Part shown: piece after piece, positions 16,592 through 26,080 of the stretch | How the letters are laid out: each line of letters opens with the position of its first letter | Numbering within the stretch: position 1 is the first letter of the stretch | NCBI RefSeq assembly: GCF_003859945.1 | Contig: NZ_RQYM01000007.1 | Coordinates: 62,001 to 126,000, forward strand | Origin: Leucobacter sp. OH1287 | GTDB lineage: Bacteria > Actinomycetota > Actinomycetes > Actinomycetales > Microbacteriaceae | Direction: 5' to 3' | Length of the DNA stretch: 64,000 nt | Position numbers and translations under genes: made by a program | Notes under the pieces: model-generated | The model's database searches: none | Told to the model about the DNA's origin: nothing | Seen by the model: the letters and a program-made list of their open reading frames with translations, nothing else

Positions 16592-17421
16592 TGTGGGATG
16601 ACAGATACGGCGAAGATGTGCTCGCTAACAACAAGCCGCGGCGTGCACCGCTCGAACGGCGAGCGGTAACGCTCGCGCGCGGCCAAATAATCGAGCACTC
16701 CGAAACCGAGTTCTGCGGCGCCGTGGTTGGTGCGGGCCAGGGGTTTGTACACCTGGAGGACTGGCGCGGCACCGTCCGCCAGTTCCGGCTTGACGACTTT
16801 TTTATGATCGAGGGTGAGTCGGTGACCCTGCAGCTGCCGAAGGCGGCAAAGCGCCCAGCACGCACCGCTTCCGGATCCTTCGCCGCCCCCGCCTCTCGCG
16901 CCCGCGTCGCCCGAGCGAGCCGCATTTTTGTTGAGGGCCGCCACGACGCCGAACTGGTTGAGCGCATCTGGGGTGACGACCTTCGCGAGGTTGGCGTTGT
17001 TGTTGAGCTGCTTGAGGGGGCGGATCATCTCGCCGCCGTACTCCGCGACTTCCAGCCCGGCCCTTCCCGCCGCGCCGGTGTGCTGCTCGATCACCTGGTG
17101 ACCGGCAGTAAAGAGTCTCGGCTCGCCGCCGCCGCAGTCACCCCCGATATGGCTGATTTTGTGCGGATCACCGGCCACCCGTTCATTGATATTTGGCAGG
17201 CGGTAAAACCCGAGCGACTGGGAATGGCGGCGTGGCCTGAGATCCCCTACGGAACCGACTGGAAGGTTGGGATCTGTAAGCACCTCGGGCTGCCGCACGC
17301 AGAGCAGGCGGATATCGCGGACGCTTTCGCCCGGATCCTGTCGCGGGTTAGGGACTACCGGGATCTGGATCCGCGCCTGGTCGGCCCGGTTGAGATGCTG
17401 ATCGATTTTGTAACAGCCTAG
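16591..17421 (+). CDS. DUF3097 family protein
   Basis: The 276-residue cytoplasmic protein matches the actinobacterial DUF3097 family: an N-terminal segment beginning MWDDRYGEDVLANNKPRR, a beta-rich part (about 28-85), then a conserved stretch with FVEGRHDAELVERIWGDDLR (around 110-130), VLLDHLV and HPFIDIWQAVKP. The second half resembles a TOPRIM-like fold in its EGRHDAELV pattern, which is inference. Function is unknown. An Ala/Arg-rich linker (about 88-106) joins the halves. The last codons lie in a 20-base sequence repeated 60 bases downstream. Confidence 0.85.
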   Translation: MWDDRYGEDVLANNKPRRAPLERRAVTLARGQIIEHSETEFCGAVVGAGQGFVHLEDWRGTVRQFRLDDFFMIEGESVTLQLPKAAKRPARTASGSFAAPASRARVARASRIFVEGRHDAELVERIWGDDLREVGVVVELLEGADHLAAVLRDFQPGPSRRAGVLLDHLVTGSKESRLAAAAVTPDMADFVRITGHPFIDIWQAVKPERLGMAAWPEIPYGTDWKVGICKHLGLPHAEQADIADAFARILSRVRDYRDLDPRLVGPVEMLIDFVTA

Positions 17422-17481
17422 CTGCCGTCGGCCACACCGCAGAGTCTGCTCTGCCGCGGTGTCGATTTTGTAACAGCCTAG
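17402..17481. repeat. 20-bp direct repeat, 60 bp apart, at DUF3097 gene end
   Basis: TCGATTTTGTAACAGCCTAG occurs at 17402-17421 and again at 17462-17481. The first copy codes for the last residues and stop of the DUF3097 protein. The second is non-coding and lies just before the next gene. A GCAGAG/CTCTGC hairpin (17439-17454) sits between them. It looks like a remnant of a tandem duplication. Confidence 0.9.
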
Positions 17482-17550
17482 TTTGCTAGAGTTATTGCGC
17501 CGCGAGGGATCCCGCGGTGACCACGTCGATCGGGTTGGAGCGAGAACAGA

Positions 17551-17919
17551 ATGAACCGCTACAGTGAGCTGAAACCGCTGCCGTTCGCGCGCCTCGGATA
17601 CTGGTACGCAACCGCTGTCGGCTTCACCTGGGGTCTGCTGCTCAGCACCGGTGAGGTGAAACGGCACGGCAAACTGTGGGTGTTTAGCGGGATGCCGCGC
17701 TGGGCGTTCGGCCGCGGCGGCAGCTGCATCGGCGCGTGCTATCTCACCCGCGTCAACATCAGCGACAGGGTTTTGCAGCACGAGGATGTTCACCGTCAAC
17801 AGTGGCGGCATTATGGGCTGCTGTTGCCGTTCCTCTATTTTCGGGCGGGGGCGGATCCGCTAAAAAACCGCTTCGAGGTTGAGGCGGGTCTCGCAGACGG
17901 CGGCTACACACGCGACTAG
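17551..17919 (+). CDS. Small protein with HExxH-like motif, unknown
   Basis: This 122-residue protein carries LQHEDVHRQQW at about residues 73-83, giving the zinc-metallopeptidase pattern HExxH, followed by YGLLLPFLYF and FEVEAGLADGG, where the later Glu could be a third ligand. A hydrophobic segment occurs at about 20-34. The short length and motif recall minimal metallopeptidase-like proteins, but enzymatic activity is inference. The start ATG is preceded by GGAGCGAGAAC. It lies between the DUF3097 gene and an oppositely oriented gene with a candidate iron box; no operon partner is evident. Confidence 0.6.
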   Translation: MNRYSELKPLPFARLGYWYATAVGFTWGLLLSTGEVKRHGKLWVFSGMPRWAFGRGGSCIGACYLTRVNISDRVLQHEDVHRQQWRHYGLLLPFLYFRAGADPLKNRFEVEAGLADGGYTRD

Positions 17920-17923
17920 CGCG

Positions 17924-18298
17924 TTAGATTGCGGCAAACTCCAGTTCAACGCCCTCGAAACGGCTCTGCTGCTTCAGCTCCTCAGCAACCGCTGGCTGCT
18001 CGTCGATACAGGCGATAATGCGGCTCGGGCTGCCGCACAGCATCTCTGCCGCCCAGGCGTTAACCGCCTCAGCCACCCGCTCGCTGGAGTGGACGGTGAC
18101 ACAGAATCTCGCGGGTGCCCCAACAACCGGCACCTCCGCTGGCGAGTCAGCGAAAACAAAAACCCTGCCGTGTGCACAGAGCGGCATCGTTTCCAGCGTC
18201 AGCTGCAGCTGCGAAAGCTTAGCTGCTGGCACAACAAACAGGTAGCACGGAACCCCGCGCTTTGTTGCGCGTCGCTGTTTTCTGGTTTTTGTGCTCAT
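17924..18298 (-). CDS. Possible stand-alone SIP-like (siderophore reductase C-terminal) protein
   Basis: This 124-residue soluble protein starts with a basic stretch (TKTRKQRRATKR), then a strand-helix alternation. Segments SQLQLTLETMPLCAHGRVFVF and SRIIACIDEQPAVAEELKQQ resemble, in order, the two halves of the NAD(P)H-binding C-terminal domain of siderophore-interacting proteins. The match is weak and no FAD domain is present. A candidate DtxR/IdeR iron box 22 bases before the start (18320-18338) supports a link to iron. It is convergent with the gene at 17551, four bases away. Treat the family call as tentative. Confidence 0.5.
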   Translation of the reverse strand: MSTKTRKQRRATKRGVPCYLFVVPAAKLSQLQLTLETMPLCAHGRVFVFADSPAEVPVVGAPARFCVTVHSSERVAEAVNAWAAEMLCGSPSRIIACIDEQPAVAEELKQQSRFEGVELEFAAI

Positions 18299-18319
18299 CT
18301 CAGTTCTATTTTAGCTATT

Positions 18320-18338
18320 TTAGCTCAGGTTTACCTTA
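18320..18338 (-). promoter_or_regulatory. Candidate DtxR/IdeR iron box
   Basis: TTAGCTCAGGTTTACCTTA matches 14 of 19 positions of the IdeR/DtxR consensus TTAGGTTAGSCTAACCTAA. It lies 22 bases upstream of the minus-strand SIP-like gene, where a bound iron repressor would block transcription. It is a hand match to a remembered consensus. Confidence 0.5.
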
Positions 18339-18408
18339 CGAAGATACTACAAAAATCACGCGGACCTAAAACCTTGCCTGGCAGCCCTGGTTGGCTAGGA
18401 TTAAAGCT

Positions 18409-19338
18409 ATGAACATATTGCGAGCTGAGCAGCCTGATCCGTCACTCACCCGCTATTTAGCCGCCGACGCTGAAGCGGTTAACCACCGGGGACCGCTGCC
18501 AAACCTCACCCGCAGCTCATTTTCCACCCCTGACGGCCGGGTTTCTGCCCTCAACTGGTCTGATTTTGCGGGGGCGGATCCGCTCCCACCGATCACCGTG
18601 CTGCACGGAATGGGCTTAAACGCGCACAGCTTTGACCGTTTCGTGCTCGCGCTGAAACATCCCGCAACCGTGTTTGATCTGCCCGGTCACGGCGAGAGTG
18701 ACTGGCGGGACGACGCAGACTATTCACCGCGGCAGCTCGCCGCCACAATCACCCCGCTGATCGCGGCCGAAAAGCAGGTGCTGATCGGGCACTCCCTAGG
18801 CGGACTAACCGCGAACCTGGTTGCGCAGCGCGTCCCAGAGAGAATCGAGCAGCTGATCCTCATCGACATCACCCCGGCGGTCAGAAACGGCAAAGCCTCA
18901 AGCACGGTGATGGAGTTTATTACCGGCCAGCGGGTGTTTGAGTCGCGTGAGCAGATGGTGGATCGGGCGATCGAGTTCGGCATCGGCAGTGACCGCGAGG
19001 CGCTTAGCCGCGGCGTGTTCTTCAACAGCAGACAGCGGCCCGACGGCGGTTTTGAGTGGATCCACCACTTCGCCCACCTGCCCAGCCTCGGCCTTAACAG
19101 CGACTCGCTGGAGCCGACCGAGAGTATCGCCGACGGTTGGCGAGCGCTCGCAGAACACAGCATGCCCGTGCACCTGATCGCCGCCTCCTCAGGGATGGTG
19201 GACGCGGAGATGATCGACGAGTTTCGTGAGCGGGTGCCGGGCGCGAGCGTACACAGGATTGCAGGCACCCACAATCTACAGGAGAGTAACCCTTTGGAGC
19301 TCGCGCGCGTTATCGCCGAGATCGTCAGCGGATCCTAG
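18409..19338 (+). CDS. Alpha/beta hydrolase
   Basis: The 309-residue protein has an alpha/beta-hydrolase fold: oxyanion region VLHGMGLNAHSFD, FDLPGHGES, nucleophile elbow GHSLGG (Ser about residue 131), an acid from LIAASSGMVDAEM and the catalytic His in GTHNLQES. It is cytoplasmic with no signal. I chose the ATG at 18409 (AGGA eight bases upstream) over an in-frame TTG at 18391. It could be an esterase, lipase or C-C hydrolase; the substrate is not evident. It stands alone before the anti-sigma/sigma pair, which runs in the other direction. Confidence 0.88.
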   Translation: MNILRAEQPDPSLTRYLAADAEAVNHRGPLPNLTRSSFSTPDGRVSALNWSDFAGADPLPPITVLHGMGLNAHSFDRFVLALKHPATVFDLPGHGESDWRDDADYSPRQLAATITPLIAAEKQVLIGHSLGGLTANLVAQRVPERIEQLILIDITPAVRNGKASSTVMEFITGQRVFESREQMVDRAIEFGIGSDREALSRGVFFNSRQRPDGGFEWIHHFAHLPSLGLNSDSLEPTESIADGWRALAEHSMPVHLIAASSGMVDAEMIDEFRERVPGASVHRIAGTHNLQESNPLELARVIAEIVSGS

Positions 19339-19392
19339 CCCGCCGCCGAAAATCAGCGCCGCAGGCACACTCCCGACGATGCCCGCCGGATC

Positions 19393-19662
19393 CTAGTCGC
19401 TGTGGAAGTTTCGGATCTTATTGACGATCAGATCCCGCAGCTCGCCCGGCGCGGATTCACCGCAGGCACGCTTCACCGCAACGGTTAGGCGGTTTAACAC
19501 ATCCGCCTCGTCTTTACAGTCGGGGCAGTGCGCGATGTGGTCGTTTAACCGTTTCGCCTCGGCGGCGCAGAGCTCATTGTGCAGCAGCTCCTCGACTTTG
19601 GCTCGCAGGGTTGCGCAATCACAGGGCTCTGTTGCTGTTTCCTTGATTGTTTCTTCTGTCAT
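19393..19662 (-). CDS. rsrA: Zinc anti-sigma factor, RsrA/mycothiol type
   Basis: This 89-residue protein has the zinc-binding anti-sigma pattern HIAHCPDCKDE (HxxxCxxC, about residues 45-54) plus an upstream cysteine pair near CDCATLRAKVEELLHNELC. It is the redox sensor that holds the partner ECF sigma factor inactive until its cysteines are oxidised. It begins 2 bases after the sigma gene's stop, the usual sigR-rsrA order. The length and gene order fit the mycothiol-system anti-sigma-R family of actinobacteria. Confidence 0.9.
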   Translation of the reverse strand: MTEETIKETATEPCDCATLRAKVEELLHNELCAAEAKRLNDHIAHCPDCKDEADVLNRLTVAVKRACGESAPGELRDLIVNKIRNFHSD

Positions 19663-19664
19663 GT

Positions 19665-20288
19665 TTACCCTCTTGCCTGATATCCGACACCGATGCCCTG
19701 CTCACTCGCGTACTCCGCGAGCATGCTGCGCAGTTGTTTTCTGCCGCGGTGGAGGCGGCTCATAACCGTGCCGATTGGCACCTCCAGCATGTCGGCGATC
19801 TCCTGGTAGCTAAACCCCTGCACGTCGGCGTAGAGCACAATCAGCCGGTAGTCGTCACGCAGTTTCGCGAGCGCGTCGGTGACAATCTGCGCCGACAGCC
19901 CGTCCAGCGCTTCCGCCTCAGCCGATTTGGAGGGCGACGCGGTTGCGGACTCCGCTCCCCCGAGCTGCCAGTCTTGCAGGTCATCAACCGTCCCAATGAA
20001 CGGCTCCCGCTGATTCTTCCGATAGTTGTTAATGTATGTGTTCGTTTGGATGCGGTAGAGCCAGGCGCGCAAGTTTGTGCCGGGTTTAAACGAGTCGAAG
20101 GCACGGTACGCCTTCAAAAAGGTTTCCTGCACCAGATCCTGTGCGTCCTCGCGGTTGCGAGTCATCTTCACCGCAGAGCCGTAAAGCTCGTCAAGATACT
20201 GCAGCGCCTCCGCCTCAAACCGCTCTCGCGCAATCGGCGATTGCTGCTCGGTTTGCGGATCCTGAGCTGCCTGCGTGTTATTTCTCAT
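19665..20288 (-). CDS. sigR: ECF sigma factor SigR/SigH type
   Basis: This is a 207-residue group 4 sigma factor. Region 2 is visible as [35 protein letters not shown], with [10 protein letters not shown] after it. Region 4 is seen as [26 protein letters not shown]. It directs RNA polymerase to thiol-oxidative-stress genes in the SigR family, released by the RsrA-type factor encoded next. The exact start is uncertain: ATG at 20288, GTG at 20291 and TTG at 20297 share one GGGGG stretch. I saw no clear GGAAT/GTT autoregulatory promoter upstream. It is divergent from aroA, the common arrangement in Microbacteriaceae and relatives. Confidence 0.92.
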   Translation of the reverse strand: MRNNTQAAQDPQTEQQSPIARERFEAEALQYLDELYGSAVKMTRNREDAQDLVQETFLKAYRAFDSFKPGTNLRAWLYRIQTNTYINNYRKNQREPFIGTVDDLQDWQLGGAESATASPSKSAEAEALDGLSAQIVTDALAKLRDDYRLIVLYADVQGFSYQEIADMLEVPIGTVMSRLHRGRKQLRSMLAEYASEQGIGVGYQARG

Positions 20289-20480
20289 CACCCCCAATTC
20301 TACTGTGTCCGGCTACCCCGGTCGGGTCTCTCACCCGCGCGGCCGGCTGGCAGCGCAGCTGGCTTTAACCGCAGCATTCGGGCGGGCGGATCCACCAGCC
20401 AGCCGCTCTAAAAGGGTAAACACCGTCGTGGGCACAGCTATTCCCGAAAGCCGCTGTGAGTAAAAAGAGGTAGGCTTGAG

Positions 20481-21929
20481 ATGATGTTTATCGCAAAAAA
20501 CACCAGAGGCAACACGGATCCTTTAAGCAGCGCGGATCCGCTAACCGGCGAGTCTGATTCGGCCGCTACCGACTGGCTGGCGCCGACGTGGCATGATCCG
20601 CTCGGGGCGACAGTGCACCTGCCCGGTTCGAAGTCGCTGACCAACCGGGAGCTGATTCTGGCCGCGCTAGCAAACGGCGAGAGCACGCTTGTTGCGCCGC
20701 TGAAGTCGCGTGATTCGGAGCTGATGATCGCGGGCTTAAAGAGTCTCGGTGTCGCCTTTAGCGAAGAAACAGACCCGGTCAGCGGGGTTTTAGAGGTGCG
20801 TGTGACACCGCCCGCGGAGCTGACCGGATCCACCAGCGTGCACTGCGGTTTGGCTGGCACGGTTATGCGTTTTCTGCCGCCGGTTGCCGCGCTCGCGCTC
20901 GGCCCAACCGCCTTCGACGGCGACCCTTACGCGCGCAAACGCCCGATGGCGCCGATAATTGCGGCGCTGCGGGAGCTCGGCGTTGATATTTCGGATGACG
21001 GACGCGGTGCGCTGCCGTTTACCGTGCACGGTTTTGGGGAGGTTGCGGGCGGCAGCATCGAGATCGACGCCTCCTCGTCAAGCCAGTTTGTTTCCGGGCT
21101 GCTGCTGGCGGCCGCGCGTTTCCGGGACGGCATCACCGTCACCCACAGGGGTGAGAGCCTGCCGAGCCTGCCGCACATCGAGATGACACTGCAGGTGCTA
21201 GCTGAGCACGGTGTCACCGCCTCATCGCCAGCGCCCGGAAAGTGGACGGTTGAGCCGAGCAAGATTGCCGCTCGCCGCGTGGTTATCGAACCCGATCTCT
21301 CGAACGCTGCGCCGTTCTTGGCGGCCGCGCTCGTCTGCGGCGGCAGCGTCAGCATCCCCAACTGGCCGGCGGAAACAACCCAGGTGGGTGACCAGCTGCG
21401 CAAGATTATGCCCGAGTTTGGCGCGGAGGTGAGTCTCGAAAACGGTACGCTGACGGTGAGCGGCAGCGGCGAGATCCGCCCCGTAAACCTGCATCTGTCG
21501 CACGCCGGAGAGCTCGCCCCAACCCTGATCGGGCTCGCGGCCCTCGCCGACGGCACCAGCAAAATCACTGGAATCGGGCATATCCGCCACCACGAAACCG
21601 ACCGGATTGCGGCGCTTGTCACCGAGCTGAACCGACTCGGCGGTAACGCCTCCGAGTTGCCCGACGGAATCCAGATCGACCCCGCCCAACTGCACGGTGG
21701 CACCTGGCAGAGCTACGCCGATCACCGGATGGCGACAACCGGCGCGCTTCTCGGGCTGCGCGTGCCTGACGTGACCGTGCAGGACATCGGCTGCACCACA
21801 AAAACCCTGCCCAACTTCACCGAGCTGTGGGGACAGCTGCTGCAGGCACCATCGAACAGCGGCGTTGGCGGATCCACCCCACAAAGCACCGTGGGCCCCG
21901 GCAGCCTGCCCGCTATTTTTGGAGTTTAA
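20481..21929 (+). CDS. aroA: EPSP synthase AroA
   Basis: The 482-residue enzyme makes 5-enolpyruvylshikimate-3-phosphate in the shikimate route to aromatic amino acids. Signature segments are LPGSKSLTNRELILAAL (about 44-60), GLAGTVMRFLPP (the LAGTxMR motif), DASSSSQFVSGLLLAA, EPDLSNAAPF and SYADHRMA near the C-terminus. It is cytoplasmic. About 40 extra N-terminal residues (NTRGNTDPLSS onward) and a Gly/Ser/Pro-rich C-terminal tail make it slightly longer than usual. The start has GAGG nine bases upstream. The next gene, rsgA, begins immediately after its stop codon. Confidence 0.95.
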   Translation: MMFIAKNTRGNTDPLSSADPLTGESDSAATDWLAPTWHDPLGATVHLPGSKSLTNRELILAALANGESTLVAPLKSRDSELMIAGLKSLGVAFSEETDPVSGVLEVRVTPPAELTGSTSVHCGLAGTVMRFLPPVAALALGPTAFDGDPYARKRPMAPIIAALRELGVDISDDGRGALPFTVHGFGEVAGGSIEIDASSSSQFVSGLLLAAARFRDGITVTHRGESLPSLPHIEMTLQVLAEHGVTASSPAPGKWTVEPSKIAARRVVIEPDLSNAAPFLAAALVCGGSVSIPNWPAETTQVGDQLRKIMPEFGAEVSLENGTLTVSGSGEIRPVNLHLSHAGELAPTLIGLAALADGTSKITGIGHIRHHETDRIAALVTELNRLGGNASELPDGIQIDPAQLHGGTWQSYADHRMATTGALLGLRVPDVTVQDIGCTTKTLPNFTELWGQLLQAPSNSGVGGSTPQSTVGPGSLPAIFGV

Positions 21930-22967
21930 ATGCGCTGGAGCACTGACGCTGACCGGTACGAAGACTACTCCGACAGGGTGCGGGTGCGCCCCAACCCGAA
22001 GGCGAACCGCCCGCGAACCAAAATCCGCCCAGACTACAGCAACGCCGTCACCGGCATGGTAATCGGGGTGGATCGCGGCAGATACCGCCTCGTGGTCGGC
22101 GCCGACACCGCCGACGAGCACACCGTTGTTGCCGCCCGCGCCCGCGAACTGCGCGGCGAGGCGATCGTCAACGGCGATATTGTTCGGCTGACCGGTGACA
22201 CCTCCGGGAATCCCGGATCCCTCGCCCGCATCGTCGGAATTGAAAAACGCAAAACCCTGCTGCGCCGTAGCGCCGACGACAGCGACAGGGTTGAGCGGAT
22301 TATGGTCGCGAACGCAACCCAGATGCTGATCGTGGTCGCCGCAGCCCGCCCCGAACCGCGCGTCGGGCTCGTCGATCGCTCACTGGTTGCCGCCTACGAT
22401 GCCGGGATTAAGCCGCTGTTGTGCGTCACAAAAACCGATCTCGCAGACCCGTCAGACTTCCTCTCCCACTTTGCGGGCCTTGACATCCCGGTGTTCCTCT
22501 CCGCACCCGGCAAAGAACCACTCGCCGAACTGCGTGAGGCGCTGGTGGGTAACACAACCGTGTTTATCGGCCACTCCGGTGTCGGCAAGTCAACCCTGAT
22601 TAACGCGCTCGTCCCCGAGGCACAGCGCGCAACCGGCTACGTTAACGAGGTCACCGGCCGCGGCAGGCACACCTCGTCGTCGGCTGTGACAATGCGGGTG
22701 ACCAGCGGATCCGAAAGCGGCTGGGTTATCGACACCCCGGGTGTGCGCTCCTTCGGGCTCGGGCACGTCACCTCCGACAGTGTGCTCGCCGGTTTCACCG
22801 AGCTGGGCAGCTTCACCGCCGACTGCCCCCGCGGCTGCACCCACCTCGACACCGCAATCGGTTGCGCCCTCGACACCGCGCTTAATGAGGGGGTTTTGAG
22901 CGGATCCGCCGCCGCCCGCGTAAGCTCGCTGCGCCGCCTGCTCTCAGCAACAAAACAGCCGTTCTAA
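21930..22967 (+). CDS. rsgA: Ribosome small-subunit GTPase RsgA
   Basis: This 345-residue circularly permuted GTPase has an N-terminal OB-fold (about 50-95), then the G4 motif TKTDL before G1 GHSGVGKST, switch residues, G3 DTPGV, and a C-terminal zinc knuckle (CPRGCTHLDTAIGC). It helps late maturation of the 30S subunit. Its ATG follows the aroA TAA with no gap, and the GGAG in the aroA tail serves as ribosome site, so the two are translationally linked. The N-terminus MRWSTDADRYEDYSDRVR is typical of actinobacterial RsgA. Confidence 0.95.
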   Translation: MRWSTDADRYEDYSDRVRVRPNPKANRPRTKIRPDYSNAVTGMVIGVDRGRYRLVVGADTADEHTVVAARARELRGEAIVNGDIVRLTGDTSGNPGSLARIVGIEKRKTLLRRSADDSDRVERIMVANATQMLIVVAAARPEPRVGLVDRSLVAAYDAGIKPLLCVTKTDLADPSDFLSHFAGLDIPVFLSAPGKEPLAELREALVGNTTVFIGHSGVGKSTLINALVPEAQRATGYVNEVTGRGRHTSSSAVTMRVTSGSESGWVIDTPGVRSFGLGHVTSDSVLAGFTELGSFTADCPRGCTHLDTAIGCALDTALNEGVLSGSAAARVSSLRRLLSATKQPF

Positions 22968-22982
22968 GCTAAACTTGAGGCT

Positions 22983-23465
22983 ATGAACGCATCAACAAAC
23001 GAGCTGGTAGAGGGCGATATCGCCCCCGATTTTACGCTGCAGGATCAGCACGGCAACGACGTTTCGCTCAGTGATTTTCGTGGCGAATCGGTGATTATTT
23101 TCTTCTACCCCGCCGCGATGACGCCCGGCTGCACCAAGCAGGCGTGTGATTTCCGCGACAGTGTTGCGTCGCTGCAGGCTGCCGGCTACCGCGTTTTGGG
23201 CATCTCCAAAGACAGCGTAGCGAAACAGCTCAAGTTTGCCGAGCGTGACGGCCTCAGCTACCCGCTGCTCAGCGACACCGAGCTGACCGTGCACCGCCTC
23301 TACGGTGCCTACGGCAAGAAGAAGCTCTACGGCAAACTGGTTGAGGGCGTTATCAGGTCAACCTTTATCGTGGACGGCGACGGCAAACTGACCACTGTGC
23401 TGCGCAACGTTAAAGCGACAGGGCATGTGGCGCGGATCCGGAAGCTCGTCGGTCTCGACGCTTAA
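22983..23465 (+). CDS. bcp: Thioredoxin-dependent thiol peroxidase Bcp
   Basis: This 160-residue peroxiredoxin of the BCP/PrxQ class has FYPAAMTPGCTKQACDFRD, with the peroxidatic Cys followed five residues later by the resolving Cys. It reduces hydrogen peroxide and organic peroxides using thioredoxin. It is cytoplasmic. The gene lies 15 bases after rsgA with an AACTTGAGG region as ribosome site, probably in the aroA-rsgA transcript. The location near the SigR system fits an oxidative-defence role. Confidence 0.93.
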   Translation: MNASTNELVEGDIAPDFTLQDQHGNDVSLSDFRGESVIIFFYPAAMTPGCTKQACDFRDSVASLQAAGYRVLGISKDSVAKQLKFAERDGLSYPLLSDTELTVHRLYGAYGKKKLYGKLVEGVIRSTFIVDGDGKLTTVLRNVKATGHVARIRKLVGLDA

Positions 23466-23536
23466 ACTGCTACCTTCCCCCCGCGGCGGCGCACCCGAGC
23501 TCTGCTAACCGCTCTGTGCCTGCGCTCTCCCGTGCG

Positions 23537-24001
23537 CTATTCTGTGCGACGCTCCTGGTCGCTGGCGCGCATCTTCAGCGCAGCGACAAAGCCGATAATC
23601 GCGAGTCCGATCAGCACATAGCCGAGCCAGCGCGGAGCGATAAGCCCCTGGAAGGCACCGAGTCCGAGCGCGAGCGCCACAAACTGCAGCATCACGGTTG
23701 CGGCGCGCGCCCAACCCTTGCGGGTGAAGACCCCAACGAGCGCGCCCAAAACGGCGAGCAGTCCGAGCAGTGTCATCAGCACGAGACCGAGCAGGTCGGC
23801 GAGCGGCTGCTCCGGGCTAACCGCTGGAGAGTTGGCGACTGCACCATTCGTCGCAGCGCCCTGCACCGCAACCCACAGCATCACACCGGCACCGATCAGC
23901 TCAATAAACAGCACAGCTGTTGCAACCAGCCAGGCTGTTCTGCTGAGCTGCTCGGGAGTTGCCGCTGAACCGCTGTTTTTGCTGTCTTCGTGGGTGTTCA
24001 T
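23537..24001 (-). CDS. Four-helix membrane protein with an iron-box promoter
   Basis: This 154-residue protein has four hydrophobic helices (about 22-44, 66-88, 93-112 and 118-140) and short polar ends. I recognise no functional motif. It is likely a conserved actinobacterial membrane protein of unknown role. A 16-of-19 match to the DtxR/IdeR consensus sits 20 bases before its start (24021-24039), so expression is probably repressed by iron. It is convergent with bcp and divergent from whiB1. Confidence 0.7.
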   Translation of the reverse strand: MNTHEDSKNSGSAATPEQLSRTAWLVATAVLFIELIGAGVMLWVAVQGAATNGAVANSPAVSPEQPLADLLGLVLMTLLGLLAVLGALVGVFTRKGWARAATVMLQFVALALGLGAFQGLIAPRWLGYVLIGLAIIGFVAALKMRASDQERRTE

Positions 24002-24020
24002 CCGATGTTATCCGTTCTAT

Positions 24021-24039
24021 TTATGTTAGGCAAAGCTAA
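24021..24039 (-). promoter_or_regulatory. Strong candidate DtxR/IdeR iron box
   Basis: On the minus strand the sequence reads TTAGCTTTGCCTAACATAA, matching 16 of 19 positions of TTAGGTTAGSCTAACCTAA. It lies between start codon and likely promoter of the four-helix membrane protein. The site is 118 bases from the whiB1 start on the other side and need not affect it. Confidence 0.6.
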
Positions 24040-24101
24040 GAAAAAAGTTCTATAAAATGCTTGAAACTTTAGCCCATGCGTGCAATTATATATGTCATCG
24101 A

Positions 24102-24136
24102 GTTTTGCCAAAGATAGCTTCGATAACCGGCAAAAC
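24102..24136 (+). other. Hairpin in the whiB1 leader
   Basis: GTTTTGCC (24102-24109) pairs perfectly with GGCAAAAC (24129-24136) across a 19-base loop, just before the whiB1 ribosome site. A TATATATG at about 24087-24094 is a possible -10. It may be a protein-binding site or an RNA element; there is no T-run. Confidence 0.4.
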
Positions 24137-24156
24137 AGAAGAGGGATGTGAAGATC

Positions 24157-24411
24157 ATGGATTGGCGAGAAAACGCGGCCTGCTTAACGGCAGACCCAGA
24201 ACTATTCTTCCCGGTGGGTAACACCGGGCCGGCTGTTGACCAGATCGAGCGCGCAAAAGCGGTTTGCGCTCGTTGCACTGTAACCGACATGTGCCTGCAG
24301 TACGCAATGGATTCTAATCAGGATCACGGCGTCTGGGGTGGTCTCAGCGAGGATGAAAGACGTGCGCTGAAGAGGCGCGCGGCACGTGCGCGGCGTGCGA
24401 CCGCGCACTAA
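24157..24411 (+). CDS. whiB1: WhiB1-type iron-sulfur regulator
   Basis: This 84-residue protein starts MDWRENAACL and has DPELFFPVGN, four cysteines (about 9, 37, 40 and 46, the latter three in CARCTVTDMC), the GVWGG turn and a basic DNA-binding tail (RRALKRRAARARR). It matches WhiB1, a 4Fe-4S protein that binds the major sigma factor and senses nitric oxide. I prefer ATG 24157 over GTG 24148 because mycobacterial WhiB1 also begins MDWR. A strong terminator follows at 24478. Confidence 0.93.
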   Translation: MDWRENAACLTADPELFFPVGNTGPAVDQIERAKAVCARCTVTDMCLQYAMDSNQDHGVWGGLSEDERRALKRRAARARRATAH

Positions 24412-24477
24412 ACTATCAACGATGGTTGACTGCTGTGAAAGCAGCAGCAAGTATTCATGATAGCTCCTTTGAATAGA

Positions 24478-24520
24478 CTGTGGCGGCTACGGGTCTAACC
24501 CGTAACCGCCACAGTTTTTT
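24478..24520 (+). terminator. Rho-independent terminator after whiB1
   Basis: CTGTGGCGGCTACGGGT pairs with the CCCGTAACCGCCACAG arm (24478-24514, one mismatch) around a CTAA loop, followed by six T. It lies between whiB1 and the convergent argG end. Confidence 0.9.
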
Positions 24521-24583
24521 GTTGAAAGCAACCTGCCTGGCGAGGCCGCTTAACCGCTAGCTACTCCGGCCTCGAAACAGCCG

Positions 24584-26023
<1,440 letters not shown>

Positions 26024-26080
26024 TCAGCGCCGATACACCCCAACGTTTTCAGGCAGCGGGTGGATCCGATCCGCCCCGCT

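Noticed and set aside
17402-17481. Integration attachment sites
   Set aside because: No integrase or mobile gene lies near and only 40 bp separates the copies.
16585-17811. 408-codon minus-strand open frame
   Set aside because: It covers the DUF3097 gene and part of the next gene in the antisense direction. The plus-strand proteins are recognisable and this one is not.
21222-22121. 299-codon minus-strand frame across aroA/rsgA
   Set aside because: Antisense shadow of two well-recognised genes.
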